A stretch of DNA of 53,596 nt from Chitinophaga pinensis. Lineage in GTDB: Bacteria; Bacteroidota; Bacteroidia; Chitinophagales; UBA10324. Made by a program: the position numbers and the translations under genes. The stretch covers positions 1 to 53,596 of the forward strand of contig CAMDDP010000019.1 in assembly GCA_945892775.1 (NCBI GenBank), given 5' to 3'. The first letter of the stretch is position 1, and each line of letters opens with the position of its first letter. This document shows positions 25,346 to 33,900 of this stretch, one piece after another. The notes beneath the pieces are model-generated. The model worked only from the letters and a program-made list of their open reading frames with translations, was not told where the DNA came from and made no database searches.

Positions 25346-26437
25346 ATGAAAACAGAATATTCACAGTTGAGGGCGATGTTGGCGATTGCAAGAGCAAGTT
25401 TTAGAAGTACAACACGAAGTCCCAGTGCTGTTGTTTTTACTTTGGCGTTTCCACTCATTTTCATTTTTGTTTTTGGTTTTATTGGAAATAAGGGAGGCCT
25501 ACGAGTTCATGTAGCTGTCGATAATAACAGCGATACCCTTAACGCGATTTATAAAATTCTCGATAATAATCCTGCAGTTAAATTATATGCTGATACTGAC
25601 TCTGAAATTGTAAAGGCACTTAGGAAAGGAGACCTTGATGCCATTGTGCACATACAAAAAAAAGATTCAGGGTATGTGGTTCAGCTGGCAACTTCAGATA
25701 TTTCAGTTCAAAATGGACAACTCTTTAAAGGAATTATAAAGCAAATAATTAGTGAATTGAATTTAGCCGCTATGCCGGACATTGCTATGCCTTTTTCAAT
25801 GGAAGACCAACCTGTTGTTCATGGACGAGAATACAAAACAATTGATTTTATTCTACCAGGCCAATTAGGGTTTTCATTGCTGAGTACAGGTGTTTTTGGA
25901 ACGGCATTTGTGTTTTTAAATCTTCGACAGACTTTGGTGATAAAACGATTTTTCGCCACACCTATAAAACGACCATATATCGTTATTGGTGAAGCTTTGA
26001 GCCGAATGGTTTTTGGATTAATTGGGGCTGCATTTATTCTTTCACTCGGTCATTTTATTTTTGGCTTTACAATGATTCATGGTTTTGCTACTTTTCTTAC
26101 CATGATGTTGCTCGCCGCATTTGGGTTAATTATTTTCATGGGATTCGGTTTTGTGGTGAGTGGCTTAGCTAAAAATGAAAGTGCTGTTCCGCCATTGGCA
26201 AATTTGATTACGCTCCCTCAATTTTTATTATCAGGAACATTTTTCTCTGTTACTAATTTCCCTGATTGGCTACAACCATTTTGTAAAATTTTACCGCTTA
26301 CCTTTTTAAATGAAGCCATGCGCAAAGTCTCTTTTGAAGGGGCAGGATTTATTGATATCTGGAAAGATCTTGGAGCTCTGGGTATTTGGGGCGTGATAGT
26401 TTATGTACTTGCTACCAAATTATTTAAGTGGGAGTAA
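25346..26437 (+). CDS. ABC-2 type transporter permease
   Basis: This 363-residue protein follows the ABC-2 pattern. One N-terminal helix ([20 protein letters not shown]) is followed by a periplasmic domain of about 130 residues, then five C-terminal helices. A conserved stretch reads [20 protein letters not shown]. It pairs with the ATPase gene upstream. Its last 18 bases overlap the 3' end of queG on the other strand. Confidence 0.9.
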   Translation: MKTEYSQLRAMLAIARASFRSTTRSPSAVVFTLAFPLIFIFVFGFIGNKGGLRVHVAVDNNSDTLNAIYKILDNNPAVKLYADTDSEIVKALRKGDLDAIVHIQKKDSGYVVQLATSDISVQNGQLFKGIIKQIISELNLAAMPDIAMPFSMEDQPVVHGREYKTIDFILPGQLGFSLLSTGVFGTAFVFLNLRQTLVIKRFFATPIKRPYIVIGEALSRMVFGLIGAAFILSLGHFIFGFTMIHGFATFLTMMLLAAFGLIIFMGFGFVVSGLAKNESAVPPLANLITLPQFLLSGTFFSVTNFPDWLQPFCKILPLTFLNEAMRKVSFEGAGFIDIWKDLGALGIWGVIVYVLATKLFKWE

Positions 26438-27355
26438 AAATGAAATATTTCTTTTCATGCCTACTAAATTAGTTCGCCTGATTGGTGAATCTTTAAATAG
26501 TGAATTAAAAATTTCATCAGTCATTTCAATCCAGTCGCGCTCTGATAAATTTAATTTTTCAGCTGCATTAAACGACGGTTCGTTATGTGGTTTCGAGAAT
26601 CGATTCCATGGACAAACATCCTGACAAACATCGCAACCAAAAGCCCATCCATCCATTTTGTTTTTAAATTCAATTGGAATTTCATCCTTCAGTTCAATTG
26701 TTAAATAAGAAATACACTTGCTACCATCCACCACCTTATTTGGAAGAATGGCAGCTGTGGGGCATGAATCGATACATTTAGTGCAGGTGCCGCAATAGTC
26801 TTTTTTCATTGCCCCATCATAATTCAATTCAATATCCAGAATTAATTCAGCCAGAAAAAAATAAGAACCCGCATTTTTATTAATCAGCATTCCATTTTTT
26901 CCAATCCAGCCCAACCCCGTTTTCTGTGCCCATGTTCGCTCCAGCACCGGAGCTGAATCCACAAACGCTCTTCCATTCAGTGCTCCGATATTTTCATTAA
27001 TAAATACAAGTAATTCTTTCAGCTTTTCTTTTATTACCATATGATAATCTTTGCCAAAAGCATACTTTGAAATTTTTGGTAAGTTATTGGCCTGAGTTTG
27101 TTCGGGAAAATAATTTAGCATTAGCGAGATGACTGATTTTGCATTTGGAACCAATTTTCGTGGATCAACTCTTTTATCAAACCAGTTATCCATGTAATAC
27201 ATTTTCCCATGCATTCCTTGCTTCAACCAGTTCTCTAATCGTCGCGCATCATCATTTAAAAATTCTGCTTTTGCAATTCCACAAAAATTAAATCCTAATC
27301 GCGCTGCTTCGGATTTAATTTTCTGAGTGCTGTTTTGAATTGCATGTGCCTCCAT
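26420..27355 (-). CDS. queG: Epoxyqueuosine reductase
   Basis: This 311-residue protein is close to the usual QueG length. It carries the cobalamin-binding N-terminal region ([47 protein letters not shown]) and two [4Fe-4S] motifs ([16 protein letters not shown] and [15 protein letters not shown]). It reduces epoxyqueuosine to queuosine in tRNA, using cobalamin. A -7 box ends eight bases before the start codon, so the transcript may be leaderless. The 3' end overlaps the permease gene by 18 bases. Confidence 0.95.
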   Translation of the reverse strand: MEAHAIQNSTQKIKSEAARLGFNFCGIAKAEFLNDDARRLENWLKQGMHGKMYYMDNWFDKRVDPRKLVPNAKSVISLMLNYFPEQTQANNLPKISKYAFGKDYHMVIKEKLKELLVFINENIGALNGRAFVDSAPVLERTWAQKTGLGWIGKNGMLINKNAGSYFFLAELILDIELNYDGAMKKDYCGTCTKCIDSCPTAAILPNKVVDGSKCISYLTIELKDEIPIEFKNKMDGWAFGCDVCQDVCPWNRFSKPHNEPSFNAAEKLNLSERDWIEMTDEIFNSLFKDSPIRRTNLVGMKRNISFLLPLK

Positions 27356-27362
27356 TTATGGT

Positions 27363-27370
27363 CAAAAATA
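27363..27370 (-). promoter_or_regulatory. -7 box of queG, nearly leaderless
   Basis: On the minus strand TATTTTTG is followed by seven bases and then ATG. With transcription starting about 5-7 bases after the box, the leader would be zero to two bases. The -33 element is not clear. Confidence 0.45.
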
Positions 27371-27424
27371 ATTGCAAGTAATTAAAAACGATTTTTTAAG
27401 TTTATCGATCCTTAAATTTTAATT

Positions 27425-27781
27425 ATGAGAAAAATACTATCAGTTTCTATTTGTATTGGAATATTTGTTTTGTTTTCATGTAATAGTTCTAATACTACTG
27501 ATGTTAAAACTATTCCTGAAATGGAGCAGTTCATGCTAGCTCTTGATGGAAAATATCAAAGTGTAACAGATGCAATTAAAAAAAATTCAGTAAAACCAGA
27601 ATTGAATACAGCGGATATGGATATGAAAGATTTAAGGAATCCTGTAATAATTTTGGCAAATGTGAGTGACTCTTCAACTTGCTATACCATTAAAACAAAT
27701 GATGGGGCTAAAGATTGTCAGTACGAATTATGCTGGAAGAATGGAAAAATTATTTCCATCATGGATAATACTCCACAGTAA
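27425..27781 (+). CDS. Small putative lipoprotein, 118 residues
   Basis: The N terminus is a lipoprotein signal (MRKILSVSICIGIFVLFSC, lipobox LFSC). The mature part of about 100 residues is mostly polar with two later Cys residues (SSTCYTIK and DCQYELCWKNGK). I do not recognise a family. The gene is alone on its strand between queG and the desaturase, with 69 bases to queG's start. Confidence 0.65.
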   Translation: MRKILSVSICIGIFVLFSCNSSNTTDVKTIPEMEQFMLALDGKYQSVTDAIKKNSVKPELNTADMDMKDLRNPVIILANVSDSSTCYTIKTNDGAKDCQYELCWKNGKIISIMDNTPQ

Positions 27782-27812
27782 TTTTTATTTCACTAGTCTC
27801 ACTTTATTTCAA

Positions 27813-28571
27813 CTAAAATTCAGATTCCACTAAAGGGCCACCAAGGTTTTTTACTTTAATTATTCCAAACCAGTTTAGAAATAAAATAACTGGATATAGC
27901 GGATCTAATTCATACCACCTTTTTCCGAAATTTATTGCGGAGGGATACTTGTGGTGATTATTGTGGTAGGATTCACCTAGCATTAAAATGTCTACCCGAA
28001 AAAGATTGGTTGATGTATTATCCTGTGTGTATTTTATATTTCCGTATTTATGAGCAAACCAGTTAATAATTGCTCCATGAAAGGGCCCCATTACGATCTG
28101 TATTGGCAATAATAAATAGAACCAAGGCGATGGGGCAAAAAAGTAATAGAAAACTACATACACTGCCACCCATAATAATCGTGAAAACCAAGTGTGACCG
28201 AACTTATCCAATGCTTTCCAGTTGGGTAAATTTTTTTCAAATCGTTCTTCAGATTTTAATTTGCCACTGTTTAAATTCGTATAAATTTTAGCAGTAGTCC
28301 ACATCATTGAAAAAATGCTGGAGAAATATTTTGGTGAATGCGGGTCTTTTTCTGTGTCGGTATAAGCGTGATGAGCACGATGAAGTATTGCATAAGTATG
28401 TGGACTCAGATAAGAGGAGCCCTGAAATATATATGAAAGAATGTAAAAGACTTTTTCCCATGTTTTGCTCATAGTGAAAGCCCCATGTGCGGCATACCTA
28501 TGATAAAAGAATGATTGTGTAAAAAGAGATAGGTACCAATGAAGTACAAAAAATAGAATTATAGCTAGCAT
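27813..28571 (-). CDS. Fatty-acid (acyl-CoA) desaturase
   Basis: This 252-residue integral membrane protein has the three histidine boxes of the desaturase superfamily: HRYAAH at residues 24-29, HRAHH at 64-68 and HNNHH at 203-207. Helices lie between them. These bind the di-iron centre that introduces a cis double bond, probably delta-9, in a membrane acyl chain. The length is short but typical of bacterial acyl-CoA desaturases. It may help adjust membrane fluidity. It is transcribed alone. Confidence 0.9.
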   Translation of the reverse strand: MLAIILFFVLHWYLSLFTQSFFYHRYAAHGAFTMSKTWEKVFYILSYIFQGSSYLSPHTYAILHRAHHAYTDTEKDPHSPKYFSSIFSMMWTTAKIYTNLNSGKLKSEERFEKNLPNWKALDKFGHTWFSRLLWVAVYVVFYYFFAPSPWFYLLLPIQIVMGPFHGAIINWFAHKYGNIKYTQDNTSTNLFRVDILMLGESYHNNHHKYPSAINFGKRWYELDPLYPVILFLNWFGIIKVKNLGGPLVESEF

Positions 28572-28742
28572 GTTTTAATTTGATGGCGAAGAAACAATTT
28601 TATTGTTATGGTGCTTAATCTTTTTTTTGACTTAGTAACAATGTTTTAAAAAGATGTTTTTATTTAAGGGATTACTTCCTTTGGTTTATTGTATTTCTTT
28701 TTTTTTGATTCAATTTGCAAGACTTAATGGGTCTAGAACGAA

Positions 28743-29732
28743 TTAATTAATTGGCAGGTTGCATCCTCTTATGTCACTATTTTCGAGCCGGCCAGAAACT
28801 GAGAAGCTTCCATCTTTATTTATTCTTCCTAAATCGTCGGTTGCAATAAAAGAACAAGAATGAATATTCGCCAAATCAATAATATTTATTGCACCCGATT
28901 GAATTGGAGAAAGTAATTCTAAAGGATCATTTGGTTCACGAATAAAGATTTTCATCCAGGGTGGAGTGTTGAAATTTCCATCGCCTTTTGAATAGGCTTG
29001 TGAAAGTAATTCGGTCATTCCGTATTCTGAATGAATTGTGTTTACACCAAATTTATTTTTTAATAGGGCATGTACTTCTTCTCTAATCATTTCTTTTTTT
29101 CTTCCTTTCATTCCACCTGTTTCCATAATTATTGTTTGCGAAAGTTTAGTGGGAATTTTATTTGGAAAATCTATTAAAGCAAAAGTTACACCTATAAAAA
29201 GGGCCTTCTTTTTTTCTCTTCTCAATTGTTTAAGGTTTTCAATCAAATCTGTAGAGGGGGTTGAAAAAAAATTCGATCGATTATCATTTGAAAGTTCAAT
29301 TAATTTCTTCGTCATATAAATTAATGACGAATTTTTCCTTTCTAAGTAGGAGGGAAGCAAGGCGAGAAAAGTAAAGTCTTCTGGTTGGCCAAAAAATAAT
29401 TTGAAAGTATTTATAAAACATTTTTCATATAACGACAGGTGCTTTATAAAGTGGTTACTTGTATTGTTTCCAGTTGTCCCACTGCTTTTGAAAACTGTTT
29501 CTGGAATGAATTCTCCCGTTATTACTCTATGTGTTTTGAAAAATTCAATTGGAAGAAATGGAATTTGTTTTAGTGATTTTATCTCACTCACATTTATTTT
29601 TAGTTTTTCTATGAATTCTTTATAGGGTTTATTGTGCTCAGCTTGTACACGAAAGATTTCTAGGGATAGTTTTTCAAACTGTTCTTCATTCTTTAGAGAA
29701 AAAATTCTTTCATCAATTTTTTTGCCGAACAC
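28743..29732 (-). CDS. LuxE/PaaK-like acyl-protein synthetase, GTG start
   Basis: This 329-residue protein resembles LuxE, an adenylating acyl-protein synthetase. It has the adenylate-forming motif FKSSGTTGNNTS near residue 84, a central METGGMKGRKK and an IHSEYGMTELLSQAYS segment. The start is GTG at 29732, because an in-frame stop lies three codons upstream. There is no luxC, luxD, acyl carrier or reductase partner nearby, so a lux-type pathway is unlikely. It probably activates a carboxylic acid for transfer to an unknown acceptor. Similar stand-alone genes occur in Bacteroidota. Confidence 0.75.
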   Translation of the reverse strand: MFGKKIDERIFSLKNEEQFEKLSLEIFRVQAEHNKPYKEFIEKLKINVSEIKSLKQIPFLPIEFFKTHRVITGEFIPETVFKSSGTTGNNTSNHFIKHLSLYEKCFINTFKLFFGQPEDFTFLALLPSYLERKNSSLIYMTKKLIELSNDNRSNFFSTPSTDLIENLKQLRREKKKALFIGVTFALIDFPNKIPTKLSQTIIMETGGMKGRKKEMIREEVHALLKNKFGVNTIHSEYGMTELLSQAYSKGDGNFNTPPWMKIFIREPNDPLELLSPIQSGAINIIDLANIHSCSFIATDDLGRINKDGSFSVSGRLENSDIRGCNLPIN

Positions 29733-29802
29733 CTTAATTTATTTTCAGCAAAGGTGCCTATCATTTTTCGGACAAAAAAGTATTATATCAAGGATGTAAA
29801 AT

Positions 29803-29833
29803 AAAAAAAAGAGCCGCACACCATATGCAGCTC
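29803..29833 (-). terminator. Intrinsic terminator of the four-gene T9SS block
   Basis: On the minus strand GAGCTGCA pairs with TGCGGCTC (one G-U) across a 7-base loop and runs into eight T residues. It lies 63 bases after the stop of the PorP/SprF gene. Confidence 0.9.
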
Positions 29834-29895
29834 TAAGCTCCGGATTAATTAACCGGTGTTGTCAACCTTGTTTTAGGGTATTTTTTATCATGCCG

Positions 29896-30888
29896 TTAAA
29901 AGTGGGGGCAATTAATTTTATTTTTCTTCCATGAAGGAATAGAGCCAATGTATTGAATTGCTATTTCTGGGCCGCCTTGTGCGTTACTTACTTTTGCCAG
30001 CTTTGAATAATTTAAGTCGTATGAACAAGTAAATGAAATCTGATCAATATCCATTCGTGCAATAAAAATAACTGCATCCTTCCATCTGTTTAAAGCGCCG
30101 AAGTAAACTGATTTCTCTTGTCCCTTTTTCTTATCCATTGCTACTTTTCCAAAGGCGCCTAATACTAATTCTTGGTGGGGCCCCTGAATACTGTAGGCAA
30201 TTTTGGGATAGATGGATGCCATAGATGTTATAGGTAATGTAGCTCCAAAGCTTCCAACATATTTACGGGGAATGGCAGATGAATTGTCATTCATGAATGT
30301 TTGTATTGGCTTATTAATGTGTGACACGTTAAAACCAAAATTCACATTAGTAGCTTTAGTAGGCATGTAATTATATTCAATACCAGAGTTGACATCTAAA
30401 TAACCTGAAGTGTTGTAGGCAAAATTTTCGGTCGTATTTCCCCCTTCAAAATTTTCGTCAAAACTTAAATTGCTGAAGTCAAGAAAACTATTTACATATC
30501 CTGCCTGCATTCCAAAACCTAAGTATGATCTTCCCCATCTATCCAATGATTTATTATAAGCAACAGAACCTTCAAACATATTTGTTGTGAAATGAGAATC
30601 ACCCGCTCTGTCGGAGAATGCCATCATGCCTATTCCGATCATGTCTTTTTTATTAAAACCAGTGGGAATACTAAAATCTAAAGAACCACTAATTGTTTGG
30701 TAGGGAACCGTGACACTTTTCCATTGATTGCGATATATGGCTGTCATACGATAATTGCCATTGAAGAAACCAGTCTTTGCAGGATTCATATAAAGTGGTG
30801 CAGCATAAAACTGCGAAAAGTGAATATCCTGCGCCTCAGATGCAAGCGTGATTAAGCTGAAAAGCAAGACTGTGTAAACCTTTTTCAT
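29896..30888 (-). CDS. PorP/SprF-family T9SS outer-membrane protein
   Basis: The frame is open from 30924, but the Met at 30888 begins the signal peptide (MKKVYTVLLFSLITLASEAQ). The mature N terminus, QDIHFSQFYAAPLYMNPAKTGFFNGNYR, is the hallmark of the PorP/SprF family. The rest is a barrel of strands such as MTAIYRNQWKSV and SGYLDVNSGIEYNYMP. In Flavobacterium johnsoniae, SprF is needed for secretion of its type B partner SprB. The gene lies directly after a giant type B cargo, so it is the likely dedicated partner. It is the last gene of the block, followed by a terminator. Confidence 0.93.
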   Translation of the reverse strand: MKKVYTVLLFSLITLASEAQDIHFSQFYAAPLYMNPAKTGFFNGNYRMTAIYRNQWKSVTVPYQTISGSLDFSIPTGFNKKDMIGIGMMAFSDRAGDSHFTTNMFEGSVAYNKSLDRWGRSYLGFGMQAGYVNSFLDFSNLSFDENFEGGNTTENFAYNTSGYLDVNSGIEYNYMPTKATNVNFGFNVSHINKPIQTFMNDNSSAIPRKYVGSFGATLPITSMASIYPKIAYSIQGPHQELVLGAFGKVAMDKKKGQEKSVYFGALNRWKDAVIFIARMDIDQISFTCSYDLNYSKLAKVSNAQGGPEIAIQYIGSIPSWKKNKINCPHF

Positions 30889-30930
30889 GCTGTTGGATTT
30901 AAGTATTTTAAAATTATTTCTCATTCTTTA

Positions 30931-33900
30931 CTATCTAATTAAAGTAATGTTTCCTTGTTTGGTGATATTTTGTCCTTCAGAACAAATTGCCTCTAAATGG
31001 TACACATAAACTCCGGGAGGCATTTTTATACCATTAAAAGTTCCATCCCATCCCTCTTTGATGTCACTTGTTTCCCAAACTAATTGTCCCCATCGATTAA
31101 ATATTTTGAAGTAGTTCAACTCTTTTATTCCTATTGTACGAACTCTGAATTTCTCATTCTTGTTATCACCATTTGGTGTGAAAATGTTTGGTAAAAACAA
31201 TAAGTCATTTGGGCATGCCACCGCAATAATCATTTCATCTTCGCTCTTGCATCCATCAGATGAAGTAGTAGTGAGAGTGTAGGTTGTGTTAACATTAGCA
31301 ATTACTGTTGGGCTTATACAATTAGTGCAGCTTAATCCATCCGGAGGATTCCAGCTATAAGTTGCACCTTGAGTTACCGCCCCCCCCAATTGAATCTCAG
31401 TTCCAACAGGAATCTCAAAATCTTGTCCGGCATAGCAGAATGGCGATTCGTTTACATTGACAATAATTGTGAGTGTGTCAGAATCACATACACCATCAGA
31501 AATTATTACTGTATAGGTTGTAGTTTGTTCTGGTGAAGCAAATGGATTGGGTGAATATGGATTGTCTAAACTATTTGCGGGCGTCCAGGAATATTGATTT
31601 CCACCAGAAACAATTAATTGAATAACGCCTCCAATACATATATCACCGCCGTTTCCTGCTACAGCATTTAATTGTGGCAAAACAAAAACAGAAACTGAAT
31701 CTATTGCGCTACATCCATTAGCATCCGTTCCAGTTACATAGTAAAAAGTTGATGAATCTGGCGAGGCACTTACGGTAGTTCCGGTTGAACTATTTAATGT
31801 TGTTGATGGGCTCCATTCATAATTTACAGCACCACTTGCATTAAGTATGGCACTTGTCTGATAGCAAATTTGAATATCGGAACTTGCAGCAACTATCGGC
31901 AATAAATTTACAGTTATTGTAATGTCATCAGTTGCAGTGCAACCGTTGGCATCAGTAATTATTAATGTATATGTACCAGATGATAATGGTGTTGCTGTTG
32001 GATTAAATGCTGTTGATGAGTCAATTGATGAAATTGGAACCCATTCGAAATTTATTCCACCAGAACCATTTAGCTGAATTGAATTTCCTAGGCAGATTGT
32101 AGAATCACTCCCTGCATTTGCAATTGCAACAGGGAATAGATTGATTGAAATTGTGGCTGAGTTAGTGCATCCAGATGCATCAACTCCTGTAATAATATAG
32201 GTGGTGGGCACAGTTGCATGGCAAATTGGGTTTGAAATACCACCATTGTTTAATCCATTCAATGGAGACCATGTGTAACTAGTTGCCCCACTGGCCTGTA
32301 ATTGTATGTTTTGCCCTGAGCAAACTGTTGAGTCAGGAACTGCAACGAGAGTTGGAATTGAAAGAACAGTTACAATAACATTATCAGTGGCAATACAACC
32401 ATTCAGATCAGTTGTTACTAATGAATAAGTAGTGGTAGAAGTAGGTGCTGCAATTGGGTTGAAAATTGTTGTGTCACTTAATCCGATTGGTGGGGACCAG
32501 TTGAATAAGATTCCTCCATTGGCATTTAAAACGATGGTTGAGTTCAAGCAAATTGTGGCATCGGCCCCTGCAGATGCTATCGGATTAGTTACTACGGTTA
32601 TAATGTTTGAAGTAGTATCAGTACATCCATTTACTGATTGTACAATAAGAATTACTGCATATATCCCTGGTGTTGTGTAAGTGTGAAATGGGTGTTGAAG
32701 TGTTGAAGTGTTTAAAGTTCCACTTGCTGCATTACCAAAATTCCAACTCCAAGATGAAATGGTTCCGGTGGGTTGGGAGATGTCTTTAAAAGCAATAATT
32801 TGACTTGGGCAAATGGTTGTATCATCCATTGAGAAGATAGCTGTTGGAGACGAAAAAACAAAAACAGAATCTGTAAATTGTCCTGCGCAACCTGCACTTG
32901 TTAGTATGTTAAGTGTAACAGAATAAATACCAGGAGTTGAATAGTTGTGATTGGGATTTTGTAGTGATGAAGTATTGCTTACACCACTTGCCACATCACC
33001 AAAATTCCAATCCCAGTTAGAAATTGAAACAGAGGCGAATGTTGAATCAGTGAATGAAACTACTCCACCATTACAGATTGGATTTGGACTTATTCCGAAA
33101 TTAACAGCAGGGCTTCCAACCACTACTGTATCTAATAGAATGGAAACATTACACCCAAGACCATCACTTAATATTACTTCAGGATAGAATATTCCAGGAG
33201 TAGAATAGGTAAAACAAATACTATCAAGTGTATTTGTGATAACAGTTCCATCACCAAAGTTCCAATCAAAACTTACAGAATTGCTGGTAAATACCTGAAA
33301 GCATGCATTCAATGGAATACAACCTGAACCGATAGATGATGCAGTAACTCCTGCAGGTCCGCTGATTGAAATATAATTGGTAAATAAAATTATATCGCTG
33401 CAACCATTTGCATCTGTTGCTATTAAACTTACATCGTAAGTTCCTGCAATGTTGTATGTGTGAATTGGGTTTTGTAATGAAGATGTATTTCCGTCGCCAA
33501 AATTCCATAGATAGGTTGTAGCGCTATCAATGTTCGTTGAAAAATTACTAAACTGAACGGCAAGCGGAGGGCAGGTTGAATGGGTTGTATCAGCAATAAA
33601 AGAAGCGGTCGGCATGCTCACAACTACTGAAGCAGTATCAATCAATGTTGAAACACAACCCGAAATATCACTTGCTGTTAATGTTACATTGTAAATTCCG
33701 TTTGAAGAATAAAAATGACAAGGTGCAGCAGCAATTGAGGAGTTTCCATCCCCGAAATCCCAAACAAAATTCAGGTTGCTGCTTCCTATAGTGTTGTTAA
33801 AAAAACAAGCAGGACTGCCAAGGCAAACACTCGAAGCAATTGCACCGAAATTGATGGCCGGCGAAATGGCATTTATGTAATTCACTTTTGTTAATGAATC

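Noticed and set aside
28743-29732. A bioluminescence (lux) locus
   Set aside because: No luciferase, luxC, luxD or luxG is present; only a LuxE-like enzyme is seen.
32432-33508. Several open frames of 60-80 codons opposite or inside the giant PKD gene
   Set aside because: They are shadow frames of a Thr/Ser/Asn-rich coding sequence and have no start signals or recognisable products.
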